The position numbers were made by a program, and so were the translations under genes. Below, in pieces: positions 49,601 to 58,287 of a DNA stretch of 64,000 nt. The notes below the pieces were generated by a model. That model searched no databases. It was not told the DNA's origin and saw only the letters and a program-made list of their open reading frames with translations. This DNA comes from Asparagopsis taxiformis (lineage: Eukaryota; Rhodophyta; Florideophyceae; Bonnemaisoniales; Bonnemaisoniaceae). The stretch lies in assembly GCA_030407315.1 (NCBI GenBank), contig JALQPE010000887.1, positions 1 to 64,000 of the forward strand, written 5' to 3'. Position 1 is the stretch's first letter. Each line of letters starts with the position of its first letter.

Positions 49601-51420
49601 ATTTCTTTTCATGTGATTCGTCCACAACCATATTTACGGATCACCGTAATCTTCTTTTCACGTTTAATCCGTCTGCATTTGATATATCTATGGGGCGCCA
49701 TAAGATCCTCAAGGTCATAAGATGGGCTCTTTTCTTGTCAACCTTTGACTACAAAATAGAGCACGTGGCGGGCGAGCTAAACACACTACCGGATATCATG
49801 ACTCGTTGGATGCGCGGATATCGCGGTCATCCCACACGCGTCTGTCGGGTGCGTGAGCGTACTGGAAATGCAGCGGTCGTCGTCGCGCCGCGCCCTGACA
49901 CCGCTTCCTGGCCTTCACGCAGACGTTTACTTGACTCTCAAGGCACCACAACCGTCTCTCCGCCTGTCCACACAACCAAGGACGAGGATGGTCTCATTAA
50001 GATTAATAATGCGGTTTGGATACCACCTGAGGACACTAACCTTCAATTAATACTAATAACAATCGCTCATGCAGGTTCTGTAGGCCATCGTGGATCCGAT
50101 TCGACTTATGACATCCTCAGCCCGCATTTTTATTGGAAGGGCATGCGTGGCGATGTTCAGAATTTTGTTTCGGATTGTCTGCTCTGCCTGCTAGCTAAAT
50201 CAGGATCAAAGGTCCCACGCCCTTTGGCTCTGACTCTGCACGCCACCCGCCCGAATGAGGTCTTACATTTTGATTACTTGTTTATGGGTAGTAGTGAAGA
50301 AGGAGACATGTATGTCCTCGCTCTTAAGGATGACCTGAGCGGCTATTGTTGGCTATCACCCACCGCGCGCGCCACCTCTGAACATACTGCAGAAGTGCTC
50401 TCAAGATGGAATCGAACGTTCTCTGCACCGGATTTTTGGGTTTCGGACCAAGGTGCACACTTTATTAATTCTACATTATCAGCGTTAGCCCGCATCCATC
50501 GAATCGACCACCGCCCTACAGTGGCTTATAGTCCTTGGGCAAACGGCACAATCGAGCGTCTAAACCGCGATATACTTGCAGCAACACGCGCACTCCTAGC
50601 CGAATTGAAGCTCGCCCCTCACGATTGGCCCCAAGTTATTGGTATCATCCAATCAGCGCTTAATGAAGCTCCACTCGCTCGTCTAGGAAGGAATACCTCA
50701 AACCAAGTACTTTCTCCCCTTCAGGTCATGACTGGAATACAACCTCAGCACCTGATAATTTCCATCCTCGGATCAGCGGTATCTACAAATTTACCTGTTG
50801 AAATTGAGCACGCCAGAGCACAGCAGCTAATACACATTCAGCGCCTCCAACACAATCTAAACTTGATTCACAAGGACGTGGGGAAAAGAGTCTCTGCTCG
50901 CAGACAGCGCGCTATTGACAAACATAACCAAGCTACCAATATACAGAAACCGAATTTTCAAGTTGGTGACCTCGTCCTAGTACGCAGACAGGACACATCG
51001 AATCACAAACTACGCTTCAAGTGGTGCGGCCCACGTCGCATAATAGCTGTGGTTAGTCCACTGGTGTTTGTAGTGCAGCAGCTGAATAGTAACGCACGTG
51101 AACGGGTCCACTGTGCACGTTTAACTCGATATTGCGCCGCACTGGACGGAGCAGACGTCCCAGCAGATATACTCGCGCTGGCAGATAGAACGGAAGCACG
51201 GTACGAAATTATGGACTCAATCGTCGACATAGCGGAGAATCACGAAAACATTTGGTTTCGTATTCGCTGGGACGGATTACCGGATGAGCGGGACTATACA
51301 TGGTCTACAATCGCTTCTATCTACGAAGATGTTCCAGACATGGCGCTTGCATATCTACGGTCAACTCCGAAGAAACAGTTGGCCACCAAGGCAGCGGCCC
51401 ATCTCGGCATTTCTCTCTGA
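46678..51420 (+). CDS. Gypsy-1 Gag-Pol polyprotein
   Basis: 1580 residues in one frame. Order: gag (residues about 1-240); a modified Cys/His knuckle (CLWPPHAELGIHHLFRDC, about 305); aspartic protease VCADNGADANIMG; RT with FRLTMDYRPINSATV, AFAIIDFCSGYWQLPL and a catalytic box WIDDFVIHA in which the usual Tyr of YxDD is Trp; RNase H with LHTDASDVHWAAV and YEKEAFAIVQSF; integrase HHCC (HAGSVGHRGSD ... DCLLCLLAK) and D-D-E core (HFDYLFMG, VSDQGAHF, WANGTIERLNRD); then a C-terminal chromodomain-like segment (YEIMDSIVDI ... WFRIRWDGLPDERDYTWS ... EDVPDMALAYL), as in chromoviruses. Gag and pol are fused without a frameshift, unlike Gypsy-2. Confidence 0.95.
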   Translation: MNTRKTKRTDSPLRSPLTSHRPSDFTDTMDDDTFEDDTQDNAFASSAISTRSSAPVFTPISAPILRSIDPVKVSIFLRERERYELEVALKAAEVPSLKVAPYTVSVDRALLKQLIFLKKLREFAPGATVKTVTSDQIEAYLRSLVSAKQRDNPDTIEKAVSQVRWPSHIADSDARVTQYGANFLERLERAGCEEFPTRNPKQTVHLMLRKVQPPALKAEMLRLIKFDTALEKDVPEFIERLTEEARACDKYDNTSLSSRTESNRKHSRTPHRRTRFKHDSTRASTSEKQLPLCLWPPHAELGIHHLFRDCKECPSDQKKAIFDKRRNSMVNNRQDGAKRTTESKKVEESTVLFNATFGEVIRETVCADNGADANIMGAPLLARIQRSGATVAIEKLPKTRVFNMAACTTLGVQPKLKCEYTAVIDTEIHIRHGTSLKLRRLRWLVSEQDVPEPLLGRPILEALGLDTHKVLSAAADKYAGSVDADALSIHGTTYGTGRASRVLEGVFHTDDVENDDEGTPDWCDLGPETNAEWEEALTERLNNASEEGISPSGQKHLKDLLEKYRMFVRVRLDKGKPAAVPPLKLRLKEGAAPVVAKTRRYPPEKREFLSRYVGQLISMGFVKPSTHTEWVAAPLIVPKKPPAMFRLTMDYRPINSATVKTAWPMPHIEAVLSDVHGSTAFAIIDFCSGYWQLPLHEDSQHLHAFMTPNGVVQPTRTVQGACNSAQNFQACVEPCFATLRDHTLAWIDDFVIHAKDETELLSVLDRFLSICQERNLVISISKSRFYATKVKWCGRIIDGNGVTLDPANLSGLKDAVEPITASELSQYVHAATWMSGSIPRFAERIAPLREILEQAYQKTGKRTKKSIARIRLADIGWSGTHSRAYAGMQEQLRNAVTTAHRNPALTLCLHTDASDVHWAAVLTQCTADDLNKTVIQQSHAPLAFLSGTFSNAQEHWTTYEKEAFAIVQSFRKLSHFFSCDSSTTIFTDHRNLLFTFNPSAFDISMGRHKILKVIRWALFLSTFDYKIEHVAGELNTLPDIMTRWMRGYRGHPTRVCRVRERTGNAAVVVAPRPDTASWPSRRRLLDSQGTTTVSPPVHTTKDEDGLIKINNAVWIPPEDTNLQLILITIAHAGSVGHRGSDSTYDILSPHFYWKGMRGDVQNFVSDCLLCLLAKSGSKVPRPLALTLHATRPNEVLHFDYLFMGSSEEGDMYVLALKDDLSGYCWLSPTARATSEHTAEVLSRWNRTFSAPDFWVSDQGAHFINSTLSALARIHRIDHRPTVAYSPWANGTIERLNRDILAATRALLAELKLAPHDWPQVIGIIQSALNEAPLARLGRNTSNQVLSPLQVMTGIQPQHLIISILGSAVSTNLPVEIEHARAQQLIHIQRLQHNLNLIHKDVGKRVSARRQRAIDKHNQATNIQKPNFQVGDLVLVRRQDTSNHKLRFKWCGPRRIIAVVSPLVFVVQQLNSNARERVHCARLTRYCAALDGADVPADILALADRTEARYEIMDSIVDIAENHENIWFRIRWDGLPDERDYTWSTIASIYEDVPDMALAYLRSTPKKQLATKAAAHLGISL

Positions 51421-51454
51421 GCTCCCGTTTACTGACGACAACTCATGGGGGCTG

Positions 51455-51764
51455 TGTAGCCATCATGACCCCTCTACCTTGTTAACCAACACGTGGCAAT
51501 TATTCAGACACGTAACAACAGTAATGCGCAGTCCTGAATATTTACATGTCAACGTAATAATTTAGCACCTACTTCGGGAGTGTGAATACCCGAAGGTTAT
51601 TACATGGCAGCTAATTAGTTTCTGCGCGATTGCCGCTAGGGCTTACGATCTACTTAAATAGATAATCGCCGAGACCGCCAAGAAGACATAGACAGAGGTA
51701 AAAAAACACAGCACACAACCGAGAGTGACCTCCTGCGCTACTGATTCCTCCGATAAGGGCCACA
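51455..51764 (+). repeat. Gypsy-1 3' LTR
   Basis: 310 bp, identical to 46296-46605 by inspection; followed by ATCT. Confidence 0.95.
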
Positions 51765-51932
51765 ATCTGGCTCCAATGCACCGTGTCGCAGCAGAAACGT
51801 TTCCACGTCATCGACAAGAATGTAAATCTGTCAGTTCCTTCCTCGCGTGAACGCCATCCAGTGTCTGCGAACAGGAGGGTGAAGAGGGAAACCGTCACGG
51901 CACAATGACGCTGATGAATCTTTGCGAATACC
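51765..51932 (-). pseudogene. Relic C, 5' part, between two LTR elements
   Basis: The 168 bp of host DNA between Gypsy-1 and Gypsy-2. Minus-strand frame open throughout (VFAKIHQRHCAVTVSLF, ADTGWRSREEGTDRF, MTWKRFCCDTVHWSQ) and continuous with 46295-46228 across the Gypsy-1 empty site. Upstream, across the Gypsy-2 site at 57194, the frame meets a TAG after a few codons, or an acceptor-like TTAG. Confidence 0.33.
51928..51932. repeat. Left target-site duplication of Gypsy-2 (ATACC)
   Basis: ATACC recurs at 57194-57198 right after the other LTR. Confidence 0.92.
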
Positions 51933-52189
51933 TGTAGTCCAGTAGGCGGTCAAGCTATCCCTGAGAAGTTGTGCAGTGCAGATGTCGGTAAGGAGTCCGG
52001 TACCTCCGATCCCAAAGGGACGTAGAGGAAGGGCTTTATATAGTGAATGTAATCCTTTGCTTTCTATCTTCTGTACTAATTATCAAAGGAGAGCAATTAC
52101 GTGTCCTAATGATCCGCAGTACACGTAATTATACTCGATATTTTAGAGTGGGAGGATGAGACATTTCTCAGTATTGCACATTGTCTACA
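51933..52189 (-). repeat. Gypsy-2 3' LTR
   Basis: 257 bp with TGTAG/CTACA inverted ends. Confidence 0.95.
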
Positions 52190-52211
52190 GCGCCCCATGA
52201 CTGTGTATCAG

Positions 52212-55200
52212 TCATTTAGAGGATAATGTGCATATGGCCTTCTTGGCAATTTTCTTTTTGCAATGTTGCAGAAAGGCCAAGACTGTCTCTGGTGCGTCTT
52301 CAAATATTTGTAGCATAAGTTCCCACGTTATATCATCAGCGTCCGGAAGGCCTTCCCATTCTATCTTGAGCCAGAAGACACCTCGATCGATCTTAATATC
52401 CAGAATACGCTCTATGATTTCGTAATGAGCCTCCGTGTGGGTTGCATAGCTCAGTAGATCCTTTGATACTTCTGCACCAACCAATTGGCTATGATAGTAG
52501 TGCAGTCTGGAAGCGTGTACTTTCTCCTTCTCATCAGATATGAGACTGGTTACTTCGTAAACCAGAGGACTCACTATGTCACTGATTCTCTTTGGCCCTT
52601 GCCATTTGTAAGCTAGCTTATGACCAGAGTTGCGTGCCTTTCGCACTAGTACAAAGTCACCTACACAGAAATTGGGCTGAATGAGGTTAACCTTTTTGTT
52701 GTGTGCTGCAATCTCTTTTTCCCTCCTTGCACTGACGAGAATTTCCACATCCTTGTGCATCTGATCTGTAGTTTCCTGTAGCTGACCCATCAAAATAACT
52801 TGTTTGGCTCTATCAAAAGACAGTGCCTTAATATTTTCACAGTCTGAGCTCAACAACACGTTGATATTGGGCTTTAGAGCCGTCATTACCTCTAGAGGAC
52901 ATCGATAAATGCCTTCTGGGTTTCTTCCAAGCCTACTAAGAGGAGATTCATTCAATACTCTTTGAACCATCGGTATGCAAGTAGGCCAATCACTAGGTGC
53001 TAGCCGTAATTCAGACAAAAGCGCCTTCACGGCTCTTAATATCTCACGGTTGACCCTTTCCACAGTACCGTTCGCCCATGGCGTATACGTAGTTGTGAAA
53101 TGATGTCGTATATCATGTTCATTAGCAAGCAGCTTCATGGTCTCATTGCGAAAGTGAGAGCCCTGATCCGAAGTCCACACATCCATACATGAGAATACAT
53201 CAATCCACTGCCGTATAGATTTAGCTGTATGTTTTGCATCTGCCCGTTGAGAGGGGCAGAGCCACTTGTACGATGAAAAGTCATCACTTAGGACAAGAAC
53301 GTATTTGTAGCCTTCTATACCTGGCCCCATATAGAGATAATCAAAGTGTAGCATCTGATTGGGACGGGATGCGTGCGCTGTGCTGGCGAGAGGCCGAGGT
53401 ATTTTGTCTCCTGCACGGGAAGAAATGCAATGCAGGCACTTGCGTACAAAAATCTCCACATCCTTTCTAATTCCAGACCATACAAACTCCTTCATAATAC
53501 TGTGCCACGTAGCATCGATACCTCGATGCCCTTTTAGTCCACAATGACCAGCAACTAGTATTTGCATTTGCAATTCTGCTGCTTCGCTTGGAATCCAAAT
53601 CTTTCCATCCTTATATAACATTCCATCTTGATAAGTAAAACCTATCTTGTTTTGAGTACAGCTATGTTTGAGCTGTACTTCTTTCACCTTTTCCTTATCT
53701 GGCCAGTCGAAATCTCGGGATAATGGACTTTCCATCATTTGTGTAGCCTGTACAATAGATCTGACCGCCTTAACAGATGTTCGGGCTGTGTTCCTCCGGT
53801 ATCCTTTGAGCCATCTCGTAAGTATGTCTGCAAACACGTTTTTGTTTCCCGAGACGTGCTCAATAGTGTATTGGAAACTTGAAAGGTAAAGGGCCCATCT
53901 TTGTACCTTTGATACCACATGTCTTCCGAGGGCAGGTTCCAGAGAGCATGGATTGAAGATGAACAGTAGATTACGATGGTCAGTGTACACATGAGTTATT
54001 CGTGATGCAAACATGTAATCCAGCTTCTGGAAAGTCTGGTATATGGCAAATGCCTCCTTTTCGAACGTAGACCAGTTCATTTCCGCTCCTTTGAAGGAGG
54101 AGCTTATAAAAGAGAGTGGCTGGTGCTTCTGCTCAGTCAAGTCTTTGTCTAAGTCCTCTAAAGCACATTGTGTAACCACAGCAGCCCAATGCTGATCAGA
54201 TGCATCCGTGTAAATACAAACCTCCATATCGTCCCGTATGTGTGCCAATTTAACAGCATTTCTTAAGCTCTCTTGAAGTTCTAGGAAAGAGTTGTTCTCC
54301 TTTGGCCCCCAAGAGAGTGTAGATAATGCCATATTGCGTACGGAACGGTGAGTACGCTGTCCTGTTCTTTGAAAAGCTTTCTCAAGTATCTTTCGCAATG
54401 GTTCAATGCGCTCCGCGAATGCAGGTACTGAGCATGCCATCCACTGCATACAATGTATGAATTCACACAGCTCACCAGCAGTAACTGGCTGTTCCATATC
54501 AGCTAGCCCCGAAATCCTGCTCGGGTCGAACTTTACACCCTCATTGTCTATGATTCTGCCACACCATTTGACCTTAGTTGCGTATAGGGTAGACTTTTTG
54601 GCAGAAATTTTAAGCCTGTATTGACGGCAGATCTTAAAAAATGCTTCCAATACATCCAAGTGTTCTCTCTCCGAGTGAGTATGTATTAAGAAATCATCCA
54701 GCCAAGCCTTGAGATGGCTTGATAACGAATCAAAACAGGGTACAACTGTTGCCTGGAAGTTGGCTACACCGTTTCTGCCTCCCTGTAGAGTTCGAGTAGA
54801 GGAATAAATTCCTATCGGGGTTAGTATGCTGTGATATTCCTGGCTTCCTCCTTCCAATGGCAATTGCCAATATCCACTAACAAAGTCAATTATGGCGAAC
54901 ACGGAGCATCCATTCATGTCAGCCAATTCACTCTCTATGTGTGGCATCGGCCACGTCATTGGTACTGTAGCCGCATTTATAGCTCGCAGATCGAAAGTTA
55001 TTCGGAACTTGGAAGGTCCTGCTTTCGCCACGAGCAATGGTGCTGAGACCCATTGTGCATGTGGGTTTTTCCGAACAAAACCGAATTCTTCGGCCTGTCG
55101 GATGAAATTAATGATGAACATTCTTTGCTCTATAGAATACCTTCTTGGCTTAGCCCTGAAAGGTACAGCACCGGCCTTCAGTACGATTTTCATTGGCTCC

Positions 55201-56141
55201 AGCATAGCTGGAGGGTCATTCCCCAATCTACATCTGAACACGTCTTTGTACTGCAGTAACAGGTTCTTCAATCGTTTCACGTCCGATAAACCAGCAATTT
55301 TTGCATCTTGCACCATCATGTTGAGTGCTGTATCGATCTCTTGTGATGTGTCAATGCCTAGCTCCAGTAATGGAAGGTCCTCACTGCTTTCGTAGTCTGC
55401 TTCAGGGCCTGTAGAATGAAAAAAACCGCATGAATTACCCAGCTTCTTGACAGAACCATACGAGTTATTAGGGTTATCTTCGTCAACAAGCTCGGATATA
55501 TCCACATTACCGCAGTGTCGTTCACATGCCGCAGTCAAAATCTGCTTGGCATCCATTCCCAGCGCCTCGAGGCATTTCCTACCCAGCAGCTGCTGTTGTA
55601 AGGGCTTCAATGCCACGTACCATGTAACATTCCGTAGAGTGAGTGAAGATCCGTGGCGTACATGCAGCTTGATATTAATCTTAACCTTGCGATCACACTC
55701 GACATATATGCGATTTCCGGAGGAGTCCTGCTGCACAGCAAGATCGAACTTAATTGGGGTAGATAATATTTCTACCTTCAATGTATCGTTTCCGAGTCTT
55801 TCAATAGACTTAAACAAGGAGGGACAGAGCAAGTTGATATCAGAACCTATGTCCGTACAGATAATACTTTGTACTTTGTCTGCAAAGGTAGCAACAAAGT
55901 TTGTAGAATTATCGTTCCTCTCTAGAGAAGGCACTGACATTGTGCCACCCTTCACTGCATAAATGCTTCCAGATGATCCTTTTCTTGCTTTTTCGTCTTG
56001 GAACTTCTGATGAAGTTCCCTTTTCTTTTCAACAGAAGTATTCCGGCAGTATCTGAGCAGGTGGCGTTCTGTACAGTCTGGATTAAGACATTTTGGGCGC
56101 ATTTGCGTTTTGGAATTGAACGGTTTAGTTTCCCCTTTCAT
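52212..56141 (-). CDS. Gypsy-2 Pol polyprotein
   Basis: 1309 residues from the first ATG; the frame is open further upstream to the T7 run at 56265-56271, where it would join Gag. Knuckle CLNPDCTERHLLRYC, protease CTDIGSDINLL, RT FRITFDLRAINAATV, FAIIDFVSGYWQLPL and WLDDFLIHT (Trp replacing Tyr in YxDD, as in Gypsy-1), RNase H YTDASDQHWAAV, integrase H-H-C-C (HCGLKGHRGID ... KCLHCISSR), DYLYMG, TSDQGSHF, WANGTVERVNRE, and a C-terminal chromodomain-like end (YEIIERILDIKIDRGVFWLK, EGLPDADDITWE). No internal stop. Confidence 0.95.
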   Translation of the reverse strand: MKGETKPFNSKTQMRPKCLNPDCTERHLLRYCRNTSVEKKRELHQKFQDEKARKGSSGSIYAVKGGTMSVPSLERNDNSTNFVATFADKVQSIICTDIGSDINLLCPSLFKSIERLGNDTLKVEILSTPIKFDLAVQQDSSGNRIYVECDRKVKINIKLHVRHGSSLTLRNVTWYVALKPLQQQLLGRKCLEALGMDAKQILTAACERHCGNVDISELVDEDNPNNSYGSVKKLGNSCGFFHSTGPEADYESSEDLPLLELGIDTSQEIDTALNMMVQDAKIAGLSDVKRLKNLLLQYKDVFRCRLGNDPPAMLEPMKIVLKAGAVPFRAKPRRYSIEQRMFIINFIRQAEEFGFVRKNPHAQWVSAPLLVAKAGPSKFRITFDLRAINAATVPMTWPMPHIESELADMNGCSVFAIIDFVSGYWQLPLEGGSQEYHSILTPIGIYSSTRTLQGGRNGVANFQATVVPCFDSLSSHLKAWLDDFLIHTHSEREHLDVLEAFFKICRQYRLKISAKKSTLYATKVKWCGRIIDNEGVKFDPSRISGLADMEQPVTAGELCEFIHCMQWMACSVPAFAERIEPLRKILEKAFQRTGQRTHRSVRNMALSTLSWGPKENNSFLELQESLRNAVKLAHIRDDMEVCIYTDASDQHWAAVVTQCALEDLDKDLTEQKHQPLSFISSSFKGAEMNWSTFEKEAFAIYQTFQKLDYMFASRITHVYTDHRNLLFIFNPCSLEPALGRHVVSKVQRWALYLSSFQYTIEHVSGNKNVFADILTRWLKGYRRNTARTSVKAVRSIVQATQMMESPLSRDFDWPDKEKVKEVQLKHSCTQNKIGFTYQDGMLYKDGKIWIPSEAAELQMQILVAGHCGLKGHRGIDATWHSIMKEFVWSGIRKDVEIFVRKCLHCISSRAGDKIPRPLASTAHASRPNQMLHFDYLYMGPGIEGYKYVLVLSDDFSSYKWLCPSQRADAKHTAKSIRQWIDVFSCMDVWTSDQGSHFRNETMKLLANEHDIRHHFTTTYTPWANGTVERVNREILRAVKALLSELRLAPSDWPTCIPMVQRVLNESPLSRLGRNPEGIYRCPLEVMTALKPNINVLLSSDCENIKALSFDRAKQVILMGQLQETTDQMHKDVEILVSARREKEIAAHNKKVNLIQPNFCVGDFVLVRKARNSGHKLAYKWQGPKRISDIVSPLVYEVTSLISDEKEKVHASRLHYYHSQLVGAEVSKDLLSYATHTEAHYEIIERILDIKIDRGVFWLKIEWEGLPDADDITWELMLQIFEDAPETVLAFLQHCKKKIAKKAICTLSSK

Positions 56142-56235
56142 ATATCCGTTATTTGTTGTCGCATTTTGCGAAGACCTTAGTTTAGAACCCCCTGTTGTAT
56201 TTCCATTACCAGCTGAAGATCCTTTCTGTATATGC

Positions 56236-56853
56236 TCAGCTTGTGTACAAACGTAGTGTACAAATTTTTTTCCAGTCGTTTTTCGTTTCTGTCATATACT
56301 CCAGAGCATGTTTGACTTTGCTCTTCAGTATTGGCGGATATAACTTCTCTGTCAAGAGCTCAGTTGCCTTTGCAGTGTTTGCTTGTATAAACTTTGATAG
56401 TCCTTTCTCCTCCAGTCTTGTGTCAAAATCTATTGCTAATTGCATGATTCGAGCGCGTGGATCAGTTATTTTCGTATTCGTTCTCAATCCAGCTAAGGCT
56501 GAATGAATGAGTTCTGGGTCTGGCTCCGCCCCATCCACTGTATCAGCTAATTCCTTGATCCATTCTTCTAGATGCATTTCTGATAAGTTTTCGACTGATA
56601 CATTCGGAGCAATCGTATCGAAGTATCCCAAACGATGAACCGATCGTAACAGCTGGGGACAAATGGACACACGGTACGTTGCTGGAACCAATGGTGCTCC
56701 ATCTTTCTCTTTTTGTTCAATTTCTAGTTCATAATGTTCCCTGTCTCTTCTGAATTTTGCCGCTTCTGCGGGATCGACAGAGGTTAGTATGGGGTGGCTG
56801 ATTGGCTGAAAAATGACCGGATCCTTGGTTGCAGCACTCCTTGTCGTCACCAT
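56236..56853 (-). CDS. Gypsy-2 Gag
   Basis: 205 residues starting MVTTRSAATKDPVIFQPIS; similar in layout to the N-terminus of Gypsy-1 (both have an ISxPIL-S-DP motif followed by a charged helix and YRVSICP-like YTVSVD). The frame ends shortly after the A7 run (56271-56265). Reading +1 past that run gives FVHYVCTQAEH and continues into Pol, matching the Gypsy-1 fusion. So either programmed +1 shifting or polymerase slippage links Gag to Pol, or one A is extra. Confidence 0.88.
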   Translation of the reverse strand: MVTTRSAATKDPVIFQPISHPILTSVDPAEAAKFRRDREHYELEIEQKEKDGAPLVPATYRVSICPQLLRSVHRLGYFDTIAPNVSVENLSEMHLEEWIKELADTVDGAEPDPELIHSALAGLRTNTKITDPRARIMQLAIDFDTRLEEKGLSKFIQANTAKATELLTEKLYPPILKSKVKHALEYMTETKNDWKKICTLRLYTS

Positions 56854-56936
56854 ATCGAAAACTTGACAATAGAACTGCGCTTTCCAGGAAGCCTGAAGCT
56901 GACTACCGTATCTTCCGGCCGGACGAGAGATATATC

Positions 56937-57193
56937 TGTAGTCCAGTAGGCGGTCAAGCTATCCCTGAGAAGTTGTGCAGTGCAGATGTCGGTAAGGAGT
57001 CCGGTACCTCCGATCCCAAAGGGACGTAGAGGAAGGGCTTTATATAGTGAATGTAATCCTTTGCTTTCTATCTTCTGTACTAATTATCAAAGGAGAGCAA
57101 TTACGTGTCCTAATGATCCGCAGTACACGTAATTATACTCGATATTTTAGAGTGGGAGGATGAGACATTTCTCAGTATTGCACATTGTCTACA
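56937..57193 (-). repeat. Gypsy-2 5' LTR
   Basis: 257 bp, same as 51933-52189; followed by TSD ATACC. Confidence 0.95.
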
Positions 57194-57198
57194 ATACC
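57194..57198. repeat. Right target-site duplication of Gypsy-2 (ATACC)
   Basis: Matches 51928-51932. Confidence 0.92.
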
Positions 57199-58212
57199 TT
57201 ATTACTCTAACTCATGGACAATTTCTCGCCTGTTACTGGGCAAATTTGCGACAGGCACAACCAGCACGGAACTGTTCACAACGCGCAAGATGAAATCTTT
57301 TTCGTGTGGATACATCAATAGTAAGTGAATCGGTGAAAATCTCCTCAAATCAGGTGACTGGCTCTACGTCTCAAGCTGTCAAAGGGATAGTATTTTGAGA
57401 ACAAAATATACCGTGCTTCAAAGGACTTTGTATATAGGGGGTGAGAGTGATGCATAATTCGGAAATGTCGTTCTGTATGTTCTCCATACAGATGACTGCC
57501 TTGCTGAGATATTTCCATCATGATCGAAAAATTTTCCTTGCAACGGAGTTGCCAACCATGAAGACAACAAGGTACACAAGTCAGTGCTTGTCTATGAACA
57601 TCGCATCAAAAGCATCGACGGAAGTATGCAATTAGATGTGTCCAGCATGACTACATTCATGAGAGATGTGGACAGAAAACGTAAAAATTTTCGTAACCTC
57701 CTTTCCATCCACTTATGAGCAGATTCAGGAACGACCTACAAGTAAGGATCCATACATTCTGAAGACTGAGATGATCACCTCGAGAATTTCGCACGATGAT
57801 TTTGTCTCCCAATGCCTCAAATTACTAGTCGGTTTGTCTGTAATTTAGCGCTTCTCTCAATATGATTGGTCACTTCATCGAATAACATGGCAAGCCCTCT
57901 TTGAATCTGTTCAGTTTGGAAGGAGATATCCATGAATCATAGATGGTAATAAGGGAAGTTCCACTTCAAATCACTAAGAACCTCAAACTTGGTTTTAAAT
58001 CTCTATCCACAAAATTATCGCAGTAGTGGTGTAGTAAGGTACCAATTTAGCATCGAAAGGCCAGCCATCATGAGTGGGGCGTCATGTTCTTTGGTTCATG
58101 ACCGGTTTCTCACTTCTGCAAAGGATGCGATTGCATTCCACTTAGGGGACTTCATCTGCCATAGTCGGGCAATTTCATGGCTTACTTGTCCATAAGCCAG
58201 GTACTTCAATGC
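57199..58212. other. Spacer between Gypsy-2 and secreted protein 2
   Basis: On the minus strand next to Gypsy-2 (about 57215-57300) a short frame (SSVLVVPVANLPSNRREIV) looks protein-like and may be an upstream exon of relic C. Otherwise only short ORFs; the right end is promoter. Confidence 0.35.
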
Positions 58213-58220
58213 TATAAAAA
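58213..58220 (+). promoter_or_regulatory. TATA box of secreted cysteine-rich gene 2
   Basis: TATAAAAA lies 75 bp before ATG 58288 and 36 bp after the upstream ATG at 58177, so it excludes that ATG as the start. Confidence 0.72.
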
Positions 58221-58287
58221 CAAGCCTTCAGGTCGAAAAGTAACCTACCCATCCAGAGAATTCTGTTGTAGAATATTCACCTTTCTC

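Larger units (their letters stand above)
46296..51764 (+). mobile_element. Gypsy-1: intact Ty3/gypsy retrotransposon
   Basis: 5469 bp with two 310-bp LTRs that I find identical, a 4-bp TSD (ATCT) and one uninterrupted gag-pol ORF, so a very recent and possibly still active insertion. RT precedes integrase, as in Ty3/gypsy. The sequence after the 5' LTR (GAAATTTCTGAAC) lacks the TGG expected of a tRNA 3'-end primer site. A G-run (ATGGGGGC, about 51446-51453) precedes the 3' LTR. It splits relic C. Confidence 0.96.
51933..57193 (-). mobile_element. Gypsy-2: near-intact Ty3/gypsy retrotransposon
   Basis: 5261 bp with 257-bp LTRs (TGTAG...CTACA) that appear identical, 5-bp TSD ATACC, gag and pol in different frames. 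The LTR has a TATA box on the element strand (ACTATATAAAGCC, about 52035-52046 and 57039-57050). No TGG primer site follows the 5' LTR (GATATATCTC). Related partial copies lie at 60153-61553 and 61297 to the window end, so the family is multicopy and recently active. Confidence 0.96.

Noticed and set aside
58177..58287. Longer N-terminus of secreted protein 2 (ATG 58177)
   Set aside because: That ATG lies upstream of the TATA box at 58213 and would bury the signal peptide.
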